A stretch of 64,000 nucleotides of DNA from Lophius americanus (taxonomy: Eukaryota > Chordata > Actinopteri > Lophiiformes > Lophiidae), in NCBI GenBank assembly GCA_037951165.1, contig JBBDHG010000106.1, forward strand, positions 1,017,001-1,081,000, written 5' to 3'. Positions within the stretch are counted from its first letter, which is position 1; each line of letters opens with the position of its first letter. A program made the position numbers and the translations under genes. This document shows, in pieces, positions 25,149 to 37,649 of the stretch. The notes under the pieces are model-generated. The model did not search any database. It saw only the letters and a program-made list of their open reading frames with translations, and had not been told where the DNA came from.

Positions 25149-25872
25149 CTGACTGTTTTCTGCTGCTTCTGACAGATATGGTGACTGTTTTCTGCTGCTT
25201 CTGACAGATATGGTGACTGTTTTCTGCTGCTGTCTGACAGATATGGTGACTGTTTTCTCCTGCTGTCTGACAGATATGGTGACTGTTTTCTCCTGCTGTC
25301 TGACAGATATGGTGACTGTTTTCTCCTGCTGTCTGACAGATATGGTGACTGTTTTCTCCTGCTGTCTGACAGATATGGTGACTGTTTTCTCCTGCTGTCT
25401 GACAGATATGGTGACTGTTTTCTCCTGCTGTCTGACAGATATGGTGACTGTTTTCTCCTGCTGTCTGACAGATATGGTGACTGTTTTCTCCTGCTGTCTG
25501 AAAGATATGGTGACTGTTTTCTCCTGCTGTCTGACAGATATGGTGACTGTTTTCTCCTGCGGTCTGACAGACATTGTGACTGTTTTCTCCTGCTGTCTGA
25601 CAGATATGGTGACTGTTTTCTCCTGCTGTCTGACAGATATGGTGACTGTTTTCTGCTGCTTCTGACAGATATGGTGACTGTTTTCTCCTGCTGTCTGACA
25701 GACATTGTGACTGTTTTCTCCTGATGTCTGACAGATAAAAGGACTTTTTTTCCCTGCTGTCTGATAGATAGTGACTGTTTTTTCCCTCTAAGAGACATGG
25801 TGACCGTTTTCTCTTGCTCTCTGACAGACATAGTGAGAGTTTTCCACAGCTGTCTGACAGACATAGTAACTG
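25149..25872. repeat. 33-bp minisatellite of acceptor-like units
   Basis: About 18 near-identical copies to about 25735, then degenerate copies to about 25872. Each unit carries TGTTTTCTCCTGCTGTCTGA directly followed by CAG and ATATGGTGAC. That is a polypyrimidine tract plus CAG, like a 3' splice site. The array lies immediately upstream of the acceptor used by the exon at 25894, whose own tract (TGTTTTATTCTGTTCTCATA) resembles the unit. Confidence 0.96.
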
Positions 25873-25893
25873 TTTTATTCTGTTCTCATACAG

Positions 25894-26049
25894 ACTGGCT
25901 TTAGACTGGATCTCCAGGAACCTCTACTGGCTCAGCTCTGAAAACGACGAGTCTCAGATCAACGTAGCTCGTTTTGACGGCTCCCTGAAGACCTCCATCA
26001 TCTACGGCATTGATAAGCCAAGGTGTCTGGTGGTGCATCCCGCCAAAGG
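25894..26049 (+). CDS. lrp1b: lrp1b exon: propeller blade
   Basis: Encodes [36 protein letters not shown] and a [15 protein letters not shown] turn. This is a standard blade with the YW strand and the HPxKG loop before the next strand. The acceptor is TTCTGTTCTCATACAG ending at 25893 and the donor is AAAGG/GTGAGT at 26050 (phase 2). The acceptor lies directly downstream of the 33-bp array, whose units look like weaker copies of a 3' splice site. The frame is intact. Confidence 0.94.
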
Positions 26050-26342
26050 GTGAGTAGATCAGAGCAGTCCTTGCTCCCCATCAGGTCCTCGTCTTCAATG
26101 CAGAGCATCAAGAAACCACATCACAGATTTTAGAAGGAGGATGGAATCCGAGCCGTGGGTCTGTGAAGACCCAGAAAAACCCAGAAAATACGTTGAAATA
26201 TTTGTGCATGTTGACAAGGTTGTAGGACAAAATCAATGTCCTCCAATCATTTTTAAAGTAGTAAAAGGGTAACATCTGTTGACTGAGATGTATAAATTGT
26301 ATCTTTTGACTACTCAGACACTAACTGATCATCTCCATACAG

Positions 26343-26433
26343 GAAAATTTACTGGACCGATGGAAACACCATTAACATGGCCAACATGGACGGATGTAAG
26401 CGCAAGGTCCTCCACCAGAACCAGAGGGGTCCA
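26343..26433 (+). CDS. lrp1b: lrp1b exon: propeller blade, 3' end uncertain
   Basis: Reads [18 protein letters not shown], then [13 protein letters not shown], matching the blade in which LRP1B has [15 protein letters not shown]. The acceptor is CTCCATACAG ending at 26342 (phase 2). Two donors are possible: GTGTGT at 26434, or the stronger GTGAGA at 26446, which adds VCLY. With either, the family residues corresponding to GLSIDYVE before NKLYW are partly absent from both this exon and the next. This suggests a small deletion or a missing short exon. Confidence 0.87.
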
Positions 26434-26445
26434 GTGTGTCTCTAT

Positions 26446-27127
26446 GTGAGATCTGGACCGCTGACTGACTCTTGTGGCCAGCACTTTTAACATGACCGTA
26501 ACCGTAGTTACAAACGTAACTCTTGTTCTATTTCATCCTTACCGGCCGCCAGAGGCGGTGCTATAAGCACTGGATGACTTAAACCAGAAAGGTAAGGAGG
26601 AAACCTTCCCGAATTAAGGGCTTGATGCCTTCGACAAGACGGAAGTAGCCACAGGATGAGGAGCGGCAACATTTACGCTGTTAGGACTGTTGCTTCCACA
26701 TATGCCATAAGTGCCCATACCGGCTTGACTTGAGACAGAAGGTCTGGCCTGTCGGGGAGGGAAAATGGCATTGTGTCAAAGAGCCTTAATAACGCTGGGA
26801 AACACGCTCTCCCCTGCCTACGTGGAGCCACCAGGAGTAAACTGGGACTGACATGATGGCATCTGTTCGGTGTTGCCAGTATAAGGGGAAGTCCTCGCCA
26901 CCAACGAGAACCAAAGGTGGGCAGTGGGCCCCTGCACCGGAGGCAAAGAGATACACTGCTGCCCTGCCAAACCTGACCCAAATCATGGTGTGTGGTTGGA
27001 ACACTCCACAGAGTTCCAACACATTTACAGGCTCCAGCCTCTGCTGGATTTCCCACTGGCCTCGGAAATCTGACTAGGTGTAAGATTGCGCTTGGTATGA
27101 TTGACCGTATGGCCAATGATACCAAGC
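26446..27127. other. Intron; possible retroelement-derived sequence
   Basis: The GTAACCGTAGTTACAAACGT segment near 26500 and the GGCCGCCAGAGGCGGTGCTA segment near 26544 have the look of fish repetitive elements, but no family or termini could be defined. Confidence 0.35.
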
Positions 27128-28216
27128 CCCACGCCACCAGGCCCCATCCAGAGACCCACCAGGCCCCATCCAGAGACCCACCAGGCCCCATCCAGAGACC
27201 CACCAGGCCCCATCCAGAGACCCACCAGGCCCCATCCAGAGACCCACCAGGCCTATCCAGAGACCCACCAGGCCCCATCCAGAGACCCACCAGGCCCCAT
27301 CCAGAGACCCACCAGGCCTATCCAGAGACCCACCAGGCCCCATCCAGACACCCACCAGGCCCCATCCAGAGGGACACCAGGCCCCATCCAGAGACCCACC
27401 AGGCCTATCCAGAGACCCACCAGGCCCCATCCAGAGACCCACCAGGCCCCATCCAGAGACCCACCAGGCCCCATCCAGAGACCCACCAGGCCCCATCCAG
27501 AGACCCACCAGGCCCCATCCAGAGGGACACCAGGCCCCATCCAGAGACCCACCAGGCCCCATCCAGACACCCACCAGGCCCCATCCAGAGGGACACCAGG
27601 CCCCATCCAGAGACCCACCAGGCCCCATCCAGAGACCCACCAGGCCTATCCAGAGACCCACCAGGCCCCATCCAGAGACCCACCAGGCCTATCCAGAGAC
27701 CCACCAGGCCCCATCCAGAGACCCACCAGGCCCCATCCAGAGACCCACCAGGCCTATCCAGAGACCCACCAGGCCCCATCCAGACACCCACCAGGCCCCA
27801 TCCAGAGGGACACCAGGCCCCATCCAGAGACCCACCAGGCCTATCCAGAGACCCACCAGGCCCCATCCAGAGACCCACCAGGCCCCATCCAGAGACCCAC
27901 CAGGCCCCATCCAGAGGGACACCAGGCCCCATCCAGAGACCCACCAGGCCTATCCAGAGACCCACCAGGCCCCATCCAGAGACCCACCAGGCCTATCCAG
28001 AGACCCACCAGGCCCCATCCAGAGACCCACCAGGCCTATCCAGAGACCCACCAGGCCCCATCCAGAGACCCACCAGGCCCCATCCAGAGACCCACCAGGC
28101 CCCATCCAGAGGGACACCAGGCCCCATCCAGAGGGACACCAGGCCCCATCCAGAGACCCACCAGGCCCCATCCAGACACCCACCAGGCCCCATCCAGAGG
28201 GACACCAGGCCCCATC
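27128..28216. repeat. 22-bp minisatellite (about 50 copies)
   Basis: Units are CATCCAGAGACCCACCAGGC plus CC, with a shortened form lacking two or three C residues and a GAGGGACACC variant. Open frames of up to 435 residues across it are artefacts. Confidence 0.97.
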
Positions 28217-29795
28217 CAGAAGATACAATATCAAATCCAAAGTACATATATAGATATACACTGGTCAGCCATAACATTATAACTACTAAAATTGTTTAGT
28301 TTTTTTTTGATATTGGTGAGTATTTTTATAGAGGGAGAACTCACTCATTCATTCATTCATTCACTCACTCACTCATTCATCTCATCAATCAGATTCATGT
28401 AGACCACTGATCAGCTGCTGCTGTCATGTTTGAGAGGCCCACAGGTTCTGAAGGCTGTAGTTCCATGTTGAATCTGGACTTCCTGCTGACATGATGCAGG
28501 CTGAAGTGAGCAGCAGCAGCTTGTTGAAGTAGGTCTTCATCTCCAGAGACTCAAGTTCAGAACCTCCTCTGTCTCATAAAACGGCTCCTTGTCTATATTG
28601 TATTTCTTTATTCTCCGCCGCCTTTCAGTAGCACAGAGAGAAATGTCCTCTGTAACTCACTGCCGTCATTTACCATTATGGGATGGACCGGGGGACGAGC
28701 ATGAATTCATGGCACTTTGTGAAAGATGTACTTCCAAAGCTTGGTGGGAGACAGCGAGTCCTCCTCTTCTCCAGGGCTTTCTCCTCTCACCACCAACAGT
28801 GAGTTCCTCCTTTCAGCCAGGGAGGAAGGCAGCAGTCAGTCTCTCGTCTGCTCCTTCTTCATGCCAGCGAGAGATCTCCATCAGAGAAAATCCAGCAAAC
28901 ACTTGGGACGTTCTATCGGTCCCCACTCAACCAGAGGCTTGTGATCTGCAGTGAGGAAAGTGATGAAGGTCCCTGAGCTTCTGCACGACTGCTGAAGTCC
29001 AGTCAGAAGGAAACATGCAGATTTGAATGTTCAATCTCAGTTTGTCAGGATTTCCCACTGACTTAAGCCTGATAACTTCTGTTCCTGTTTGTGTGCTGTA
29101 GTACAGAAGTTCCATAACTTAAGAACATTGTGGTCCAATATGAGATTTAAAGAACTTCTGCGGCCCAAGAAAACAAGAATGAAGCTGTTGCTGATGAAAA
29201 ACTGATGTATTTATAATTCCACAATATCCAACCCAAACTCAATATCAAGAAATAAAGATTAAATGCGTTCTGATGTATTTCTTTTAAGTTTTTTTACAAT
29301 CCACCACAGCGAGGTTGTTTGTGTGGTGTGAAGAATAATCGCTGTCTGAAGTAGCTCAACAAACTGTACTTTACTGTATATACTAGACTAATGTTATAGG
29401 AAATAACATTTACAGCACAAAAGAAAAGAAAAGAAAAAGAATAAATCAGAATGAAAAAGGTTCATAAATAGTCCAGAAGGTTGAAAACAGAAAACTATGA
29501 AGCTGGAGTTCAAAATATGTCAGATATATGAAGAATGACATCATGTAGTGGTGTTAAATTACATTGTGTTGTTTTAGCATGTAAATATTTAATTCCAGTA
29601 TTTTATGATCATTGACATGAACCCTGTTGGTCCACATGAACCCACCTTCACGGACCACCGTGGGCTCCACAAACAATGATGTTGTGTTCCAGATACCAAC
29701 GTCTAAATGAAAATGTAACATTTTTCATAGTGAAAATCTATAATATTAGATTTTTATATTTATTTGTCATTTTGAGAGTTTCTTCCTCCAACAAG
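28217..29795. other. Intron sequence, nothing recognised apart from CATT/CACT repeats
   Basis: A short CATT/CACT run lies at about 28339-28380. No exon, RNA gene or mobile-element family was identified in the rest. Confidence 0.5.
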
Positions 29796-29916
29796 CTGTA
29801 CTGGATCAGCTCGGCCAACGGCACCATCAACCGGTGTAATCTGGACGGCAGCGGGCTGGAGGTGCTGGAGACTCTAAAGAGGGAGTTGGTCCGAGGCTCG
29901 GCTCTGGCCGTTATGG
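29796..29916 (+). CDS. lrp1b: lrp1b exon: propeller blade, 5' end uncertain
   Basis: Encodes [31 protein letters not shown] and ALAVMG, corresponding to the blade with the TINRCNLDG motif. The given start uses the acceptor CTCCAACAAG (phase 0). The in-frame residues SSSNK immediately upstream resemble the family ENK, so an acceptor at 29776 or 29778 after a T-rich tract may be the real one. The donor is ATGG/GTGAGT at 29917, phase 1, and joins properly to the exon at 37650 nearly 8 kb away. Confidence 0.88.
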
Positions 29917-30677
29917 GTGAGTTGGACCCGTCATCAGATTGTCTGAGGATTAGTGGGAGTTTGGAGGGTTTAGATGTTTAACCAGTGAAGAGGCTGCAGA
30001 GAGGAACCGCTCAGTCAGATAATTAACAAACAGTGAAGGAGTGATCGATGATCCATTCTCTCGACCCTTCTCTGATGGAAAGTCCTCAGGAGGTTCTTTA
30101 TGGGTTGGTTCCTGCTGTTGGTGCTGAATCTAATGAGACCTATCATCCAATAGCTCCCAGGTTCATTTACCATCTCCTGGAGTCTGAGTCAACACGCTGT
30201 GGAGCCAGATCTCACCTTTGGTTCACAGTACGATGCTCTCTGGCTCCAGTATCTGGACTTCTCTGTGGTTCTGACTGTAAAGCAGCACATGCTGATTCTA
30301 ACAGCAACATTTTAGCACATATAGCTCCAAACGGTTTTAAGGAGCCGTCAATTGTTTGTCACGTTTTTAATCATATTTATTAACATTTATGGACATGAAT
30401 ATTAAAATATTATTATTCCTTTTAGCCCGAGCTACAAGCGGAGATAGAAATATAATATAAGACAAGGTCCTCCAGAGGAGACATCTTCACGTGTCACAGT
30501 CTGCATCCATTCGGTGAGGTGATATAAAGTGCCTGCAGATACAGAGATTCACAGCAGCTGCTGACTCAGCGGTTTGGCTAAATGGACATAAATGGAACTG
30601 AGCTGACGATATTCTGTCAGAGACGTTCTCCTTCTTTTGTCCCAGTCCAATTGATTCACCATGAAAACAGTGATGAG
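29917..30677. other. Intron sequence, nothing recognised
   Basis: No exon or repeat family identified. Confidence 0.5.
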
Positions 30678-31133
30678 GAGAATGTGTGTGTGTGTGTGTG
30701 TTTCTCTGTGTATGTATTTGTGTGTGCGCAAGCACGCTCATGTGTGTGTTTCTGTATGTGTAGGTGGGTGTGTGCGTGTGTGTCTTTCTGTGTGTGTGTT
30801 CGTGTCTGTGTGTTTCTGTATGTCTGTGTCTTTTCTGTGTTTCTGTGTGTGTGTGTCTTTTCTGTGTTTCTGTGTGTGTGTGTGTGTGTGTGTTTCTCTG
30901 TGTGTGTTTCTGTATGTGGTGTGTCTGTATGAGTTTGTGTGTGTGTGTGCGTGTGTTTCTCTGCGTGTGTGTTTCTCTGTGTGTGTGGTTCTGTGTGTGT
31001 GTGTTCGTGTCTGTGTGTTTCTGTATGTCTGTGTCTTTTCTGTGTTTCTGTGTGTGTTTCTCTGCGTGTGTGTTTCTCTGTGTGTGTGGTTCTGTATGTG
31101 TGTGGTTCTGTGTGTGTGTGTATGTGTGTGTGT
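30678..31133. repeat. TG-rich microsatellite (about 450 bp)
   Basis: Runs of GTGTGT interrupted by TTTCTGTATG and TCTTTTCTGTGTTTC segments that recur, so it is part microsatellite and part short-unit minisatellite. Confidence 0.95.
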
Positions 31134-32239
31134 GATAAGGATAGTGAGACTGTGGAGGAGCTGGAGACGTAATGATTGTGTCTCATAAATGGGAGACGTG
31201 TCTGGAGTTGACGTAGACAAATGACTTTGTTCCTGCTCAGCAGCAGCTACAGCAAAACACTGAAATGAGTCTGAGAGTCTCCATCAGTCACAGTTATCAG
31301 ATGGTGTTCTGGTGCTGAAACTGTTTCTGGACGGTACAATGAACATGGTGTTATTGTACTCTTGTAAGAATGTGGTCACATGACTTCTTCTCACCAAAGC
31401 AGGTATAAGTCTGGTGGATTTTTCCATTTATGCTGAGATTCCTGCAAACTTGAGATCGTTTTAAATCTCTTAAGACTTTATGAGTAGCTTCAGTCACTTC
31501 AACCACATGTTGAGGTGCTGTTAAGAAATGAATGCTCTACTATTGAGCTGAGTGTTGAAAGCGCCTGTTCTCCTGTTCTCCTGCTCTCACAGAGGAGCTG
31601 TGAGCAGTAATAGAACTGTTTCCATGAAGCACCAGAACGCCTCACTCTTCACGCCTACTGTATATACAAATACTTCAAACAAACGACCATTTTAGTAAGA
31701 GTCACTATATAAACATTAATGATCTTCCTCTCAGCCTCTCATTCATATATTTTATTTCCTGTAATGTTTACTGGTGTCTTGTTGTCGGATATTCAGTTCT
31801 CATTCTGGGCCGTTAGATCTTCCATCGGGCGTCTGTTGTTACATTTACAGCTGAGATGGACGTGAGGCTGGAGGACGAGAGACAGACGTGTCGTTTACCT
31901 TCCTGAGCATCTCCTGCTGTTGGCGAGTGAACAGACGACCAGTGACGGCCGTTACAGGGAAAATAAAAACCCCTCCTGCTGGTCTTTGTTTGGTCTCCAT
32001 GGAGAGGGACACGGTTATGTGTCGCCACTGACTGTCCTCTTTCTCTGAAGGTTTATTGAACCGCCTCAGTGCTTCTCTGTCTTCGTGCTCAGCAAAAAGT
32101 AATTATGGAAAATAAAGTAGAATTTTAATGCTTGGTCTCTGTGTAGAGTCTCATCCATCCAGGTCCTGGTTCTCCATTTGGGTTGAGTCTGAAGCAACTG
32201 GACTTCTGTTTTGGTTGGAAGATGTTTCACCTCTCATCC
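31134..32239. other. Intron sequence, nothing recognised
   Basis: No exon found. The last 110 bp may already belong to the Penelope-like remnant that follows. Confidence 0.45.
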
Positions 32240-32640
32240 AACAGGCTTGTTCAGTTCTGGCTGGTGGGGCCTGGACCTCCAGTAGGTGTTGGAACATAGA
32301 GAGTCGTTGGCAGTGGGCCGTGCATCACTAATTGGGGGGAGGGGTCTGAGTCGCCAGGAGTCGTTAGGGACAGAGTGGTCTTGATTGTCTGCCGGGGCAT
32401 CATGTGAGTCCAGGTCTGGACGATGGCGAAAACCGTCTTGGGAAAGATGTTGGAGCTGCATCGTATGTGGGTGATGGGTGATGGGTGATGGCGGAGACCC
32501 CTGTTTAGAGAGGGCCGCTCCAGTTTCACATAGATGGCTTCCTCTCTGTCCAGAATGTGAACGTTGTTGTCCTCAAAAGAATGTCCATTGTTCTTGAGAT
32601 GCAAGTGAAGTACTGGCTCCATGCTGGGCCATGTTCTGTT
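32240..32640 (-). mobile_element. Penelope-like element remnant (GIY-YIG endonuclease end), antisense
   Basis: The minus strand reads HLHLKNNGHSFEDNNVHILD, then REEAIYVKLERPSLNRGLRH and HPSP. This resembles the C-terminal part of the GIY-YIG endonuclease region of fish Penelope-like elements, where GHSFED, VHILDRE and AIYVKLE-PSLNRGGGLRH-LSP are conserved as remembered. The catalytic GIY-YIG residues themselves are not seen, so only the tail end survives. The family name is an inference. Confidence 0.55.
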
Positions 32641-34189
32641 CCTGATGAGCTGATTCTCCTGTGCAGGGCCTAGTTCTGGTCACGGCGAGCTGGATCTCCT
32701 TTGCTGGGCCATGTTCTGGTTCTGATGGAATCCGTGACTCCTTGCTACTCAGAACTGCAAGAACCATTTTATTCTGTTTGGGTCTGGGTGTCTTGTCTTT
32801 GGGCTGAACCGGTTTCTGTCTGAGGGTTCTGCAGGGTTTGAAATGATCTGGGATCTTGTATTTGGAGAAAATCCTACGTAGCTATTCTGAAACTCCAGCC
32901 ACATCTGCTATGACGGCGCTTTGGCGCCGGTCCCTCTCTTCCTCTGTGGATCTCTTCTTCTGGGGTTTCTTCTCAGACTTGATGAAAGCCAAGATGAGAT
33001 ATCTGCAAGTTCTCAGCGCCTTCTGTTCCTTTTCTTTTCCATCTGCCTTTGTGGGGATGTTATCAGCACTGTAAGGTTCTGTGAGGTTCTGATAACTCCA
33101 GCTTGTGTTCCAGCTGGTGGTGGGAGTCAATGATCAGGTTCTGATCCGTGTGTGTACGTTTTTGGTAAACTTCAACGTAGATTCCACCGTCCCTTCAACA
33201 CGTTCATCACAGCGAACACTCTCTGACGTCCCAATGAATGGATAGAAGCGCCGCCTGGGTCATCAGTGAGGCAAACGGGAATCAGGGGCTCACTGGAGAC
33301 AGACGTCATTAAATAGCGACATCAATCACTGAATACATTGCGAAAATAATCAATATTACAGAGAAAATAATTGTAACATTCCAATGCATAATGAAAGACA
33401 ATCTGAAAATATTATATTCTAATATTGTATCATAGAAGAAAACAACAAAAAAGGTAATTAAATGGATGCAGAAGTAATACACTCGGGGGTGGGACAGATA
33501 TGTGTACCCTAGAAAAATTACCCACGATACATCATATGCACACCGCTAAGAGGGCATCCCAGAATCCAAGGCCTGAATCCAGAAGAACAACTCTGCTCTC
33601 TCGGGGAAGTGGGAACAAATCAATGTCTTCATTGTTGTGTCTTTAAAAGTGACTACCCCCCCGTTCAGGGATGACTTCAAGGGCCATATTTTCAGTGTGT
33701 GGTGATCGTGTGTCCAGTTGCTTTAGTGATTTGCCCCAGGGTATTTGGGGTTACCCGTCCTTATTACATGTTTGGATCAGCGAGTCCGTCCCTTAATCTG
33801 CATGTAGGGCGTCCAAGTAAAAACAACCAAACTTGCATTCTAATTCTTATGTAGACCTAAGTTGTATTGCAATTTACAAAACTTTTAAGCTTAGGGGTTC
33901 GTTGGCTGAACACATCAGTGAAGGTGTTGGTTTGAACTATGTAGGCACACTTTCTCTCCCTGGTGAACTTGATGTTGTTCACGGTGTTCAGCTGATTTGT
34001 GGCCTCGACTTCACGGACTTTGAAGTCCATAAATACAAGGTGTGGATTCCCATAATTAAAGCTGTTAGTAAGCTGGAAGATCCAGGACCTTCTCCTTTCC
34101 CAGCTTTCGTGAGCAGTCTATGACCTTTAGGCCATGAAAGGCCACTGACTGTCTTCCATTTATTGAGGAGTTTCACTTCTCAGCCTTCC
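32641..34189. other. Intron sequence, nothing firmly recognised
   Basis: It may include further degenerate parts of the Penelope-like copy at its start and of the LINE copy at its end. No exon was found. Confidence 0.4.
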
Positions 34190-34500
34190 TGGGAAAGTTT
34201 ACTCCAGGGTTCTGGAAAGGAGGCTCAGACCGATTGTCAAACCTCGTTTTCAGGAGGAACCATTTGGATTCTTTATTCGTTTTGGAACTTCTTACTTTTG
34301 CAAGCTTGCTCCTGGAGTCATTGGAAACTTTCACATCTACATGTATTTTGTGGATTTGCTGAAGGCCTATGAGTGTGTCTCCATGGAGTCCAGGGTGAGG
34401 TACCGTGGGAGTACGGGGTACCTGGGCCTCTGCTACGAGCCACCTGGCCCCCGTAGAACCAGAGAGAGAGTTGTGTCGGTAGGATCGGCACAAAGGAGGA
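34190..34500 (+). mobile_element. Degenerate LINE reverse-transcriptase fragment, sense orientation
   Basis: One frame reads YSRVLERRLRPIVKPRFQEE, then MYFVDLLKAYECVSMES. A frameshift leads to EYGVPGPLLRA followed by a stop and NQRESCV. These match the reverse-transcriptase core of a common fish LINE (RVLERRIRP, FVDLEKAYD, EYGVPGPLLRA). The copy has at least one frameshift and a stop, and the finger-palm region is abnormal (FFIRFG). It is the only LINE fragment found in the same orientation as the host gene. Confidence 0.7.
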
Positions 34501-35621
34501 AGAAAATTGATGTTGAAGCTTGAGTTCTGTCAGGATGTACAGGACCTTCAGAGCAGGAAGCAGAGAATTCTCAGCTGCAATTAGACATGAATCAGCAGAA
34601 AAGAAATGAAGTTCTTCTGTGAAAGCTTTCTAGCATTGGAGCCAGAGTGGACGACGGGCAGAATGAAAGTCTGGCTGTGAGCCTCTGTGAGCAGAATGAC
34701 TGTAATCCACCGGCGGGTTAAACGGGTAATCATCGTGGGGCTCGGTTTCCCTTTGACTTTTTTATTTGACTGAATTAGATTGAATGATTTCTCAGTCTCT
34801 TCGTAAAGGATATCATGATGGAGACCCGAGGTCCATCCAATCAGGTGTTGGAGCCCGGTAACGATTGGATCGGCTGGAGGGAGAGGTGAGGGCTTTTATT
34901 TTGAAGGTGCAGGTGATCCGTCAGCCTTGAATCTAAGCAGCCCAGGTGGAAATTAAATATGGTGCAATGCCTGCTGGCCTGCGTTCCCCGTGACATCAAA
35001 TTAAGTCTGGGTGCAGAACTAATGGAGGCTACGGTGGCCCCCAGAGTCAAATGTTTGGTGAACTGCATGTCGGCTGTCGCTCCCACTCGTGGGAAATTGT
35101 CTGATTTACTGGAAAAACTTTTAACTTATTTTAAAACAGACTTATGTGTCATGTGTATATCCGAGCTATTATAAAAAAAAATATTCAACTATATGAACTT
35201 AACTGCTCCCGAGACATCGCAGAGAATTTAGAAAAAAAGAATGTTAGAGAAACTTTTTTGACAAATTAGAGATAAATTTCAACTAGAAAGCATTGAAAGA
35301 GGTTAACCTCTGCCCAGACACAACCGTTCTCCAGGGAGTCATTACTGTGTGACACCTCCTTCAAATCTGTCAATTTATTCACGAGTTGATGCAAAAAACT
35401 AGAAAAGTGACATATCTCACGATGGTTATGAAATCTTGACCATGACGTCAGTCCAAAACGTCACCAAAGTCAAGTGTGCTGCGCCGAACAAACACCCCCT
35501 CTGGGTCAAATGTCATGCAAATTCATCCATTCATATGTGAGTTAATGACAAAAAGACAAATTTGATAATGGTTAATAAAAGGTTATTATGACATTAGATC
35601 ACCAAAATGTAATTATGTCAA
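34501..35621. other. Intron sequence, nothing recognised
   Basis: No exon or repeat family identified. Confidence 0.5.
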
Positions 35622-37118
35622 GGATAATCTCATGTAATCTCAAGAATAATCTCATGTAATCTCAAGTATAATCACAAAGATTATCTCATGTAATCACAAA
35701 GATTATCTCATGTAATCTCAAGGATAATCACAAAGATAATCTCATGTAATCTCAAGGATAATCACAAAGATAATCTCAGGTAATCTCAAAGATAATCACA
35801 AAGATAATCTCATGTAATCTCAAAGATGATCACAAAGATAATCTCATGTAATCTCAAGGATAATCACAAAGATAATCTCAGGTAATCTCAAAGATAATCT
35901 CATGTAATCTCAAGGATAATCTCATGTAATCTCGAGGATAATCACAAAGATTATCTCATGTAATTTCAAAGATAATCACAAAGATTATCTCATGTAATCT
36001 CAAGGATAATCTCATGTAATCTCAAGTATAATCACAAATATAATCTCAGGTAATCTCGAGGATAATCACAAAGATAATCTCATGGAATCTCAAGGATAAT
36101 CTCATGGAATCTCAAGTATAATCACAAATATAATCTCATGTAATCTCAAGGATAATCTCATGGAATCTCAAGGATAATCACAAAGATAATCTCATGTAAT
36201 CTCAAGGATAATCTCATGTAATCTCAAGGATAATCACAAAGATAATCTCAGGTAATCTCAAAGATAATCACAAAGATAATCTCATGTAATCTCAAAGATA
36301 ATCTCATGTAATCTCAAGGATAATCACAAAGATAATCTCAGGTAATCTCGAGTATAATCACAAAGATCATCTCATGTAATCTCGAGGATAATCACAAAGA
36401 TAATCTCATGTAATCTCAAGGATAATCACAAAGATAATCTCAGGTAATCTCGAGGATAATCTCATGTAATCTCAAGGATAATCTCATGTAATCTCAAGGA
36501 TAATCACAAAAATAATCTCAGGTAATCTCAAGGATAATCACAAAGATAATCTCAGGTAATCTCAAGGATAATCACAAAGATAATCTCATGTAATCTCAAA
36601 GATAATCTCATGTAATCTCAATGATAATCTCATGTAATCTCATGGATAATCTCATGTTATCTCAAGGATAATCACAAAGATAATCTCATGGAATCTCAAA
36701 GATAATCTCAAGTAATCTCAAGGATAATCACAAAGATAATCTCATGTAATCTCAAGGATAATCTCATGTAATCTCAAGGATAATCTCATGTAATCTCAAA
36801 GATAATCTCGAGGAGAATCTCAAGTATAATCTCAGGTAATCTCAAGGATAATCTCATGGAATCTCAAGGATAATCTCATGGAATCTCAAGGATAATCTCA
36901 TGTAATCTCAAGGATAATCACAAAAATAATCTCATGTAATCTCAAGGATAATCTCATTTAATCTCAAGGAGAATCTCGAGGAGAATCTCATGGAATCTCA
37001 AGTATAATCTCAGGTAATCTCAAGGATAATCTCGAGGAGAATTTCATGGAATCTCAAGTATAATCTCAGGTAATCTCAAGGATAATCACAAAGATAATCT
37101 CATGGAATCTCAGTCAGA
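35622..37118. repeat. Mixed-unit minisatellite (about 1.5 kb)
   Basis: Built from two interleaved modules, ATAATCTCATGTAATCTCAA plus GG, and ATAATCACAAAG, in irregular order. GGAATCTCAAG and TCGAGGATAATC variants occur. There is no single period; the array looks like repeated shuffling of two related units. Confidence 0.95.
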
Positions 37119-37649
37119 TCAGACCGTCGATGGAGGAGCAGAGAAGGGAGTCGCCCTTTGTCGCCTCTGATTGTCGTGCATTCTCAGATTTATACTATCG
37201 GCGATGTTCATGTTGTATAACATTTGTTGTAGATATTAGATCTCACTGGACGTTGGATACGTTGAGTTTGACAGGCACGCATTTGAAAATTTGTGGTCAC
37301 AGTACAAACTGTAATTCTGTACAAATACTGTTGAGTTTTTGGGGAAAGCCTGGATTGTGGATCATTGAATTGAATTTAATGAGGTTTCTATAGATAAATA
37401 TTTGGATTGTATGTTTAAGCTCCTTCATAAAGTTGTTGTAATTAGTTTGGTTAAAAAAACATTCCAGACTTAGTTTGAAGGCTGAGGAGGAAACCGTGCT
37501 GGAGTATTTTAAAAGCCTGTTTTTCATCATGGTGTGATTTGACTGAATTCCGCGATGAAGAGGAGACTCTGCATTTTAACGGGAGGAAAGAAGCAAAATG
37601 TTCCATTCATCTGTTTCCCTCTTGAAACTCCATGAACTGATGGGTACAG
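37119..37649. other. Intron sequence, nothing recognised
   Basis: No repeat family identified; the acceptor of the following exon ends at 37649. Confidence 0.5.

Noticed and set aside
25800..25880. Microexon GACATA with donor GTGAGA inside the degenerate part of the 33-bp array
   Set aside because: It would leave phase 0, which does not fit the following exon, and the residues do not match the family.
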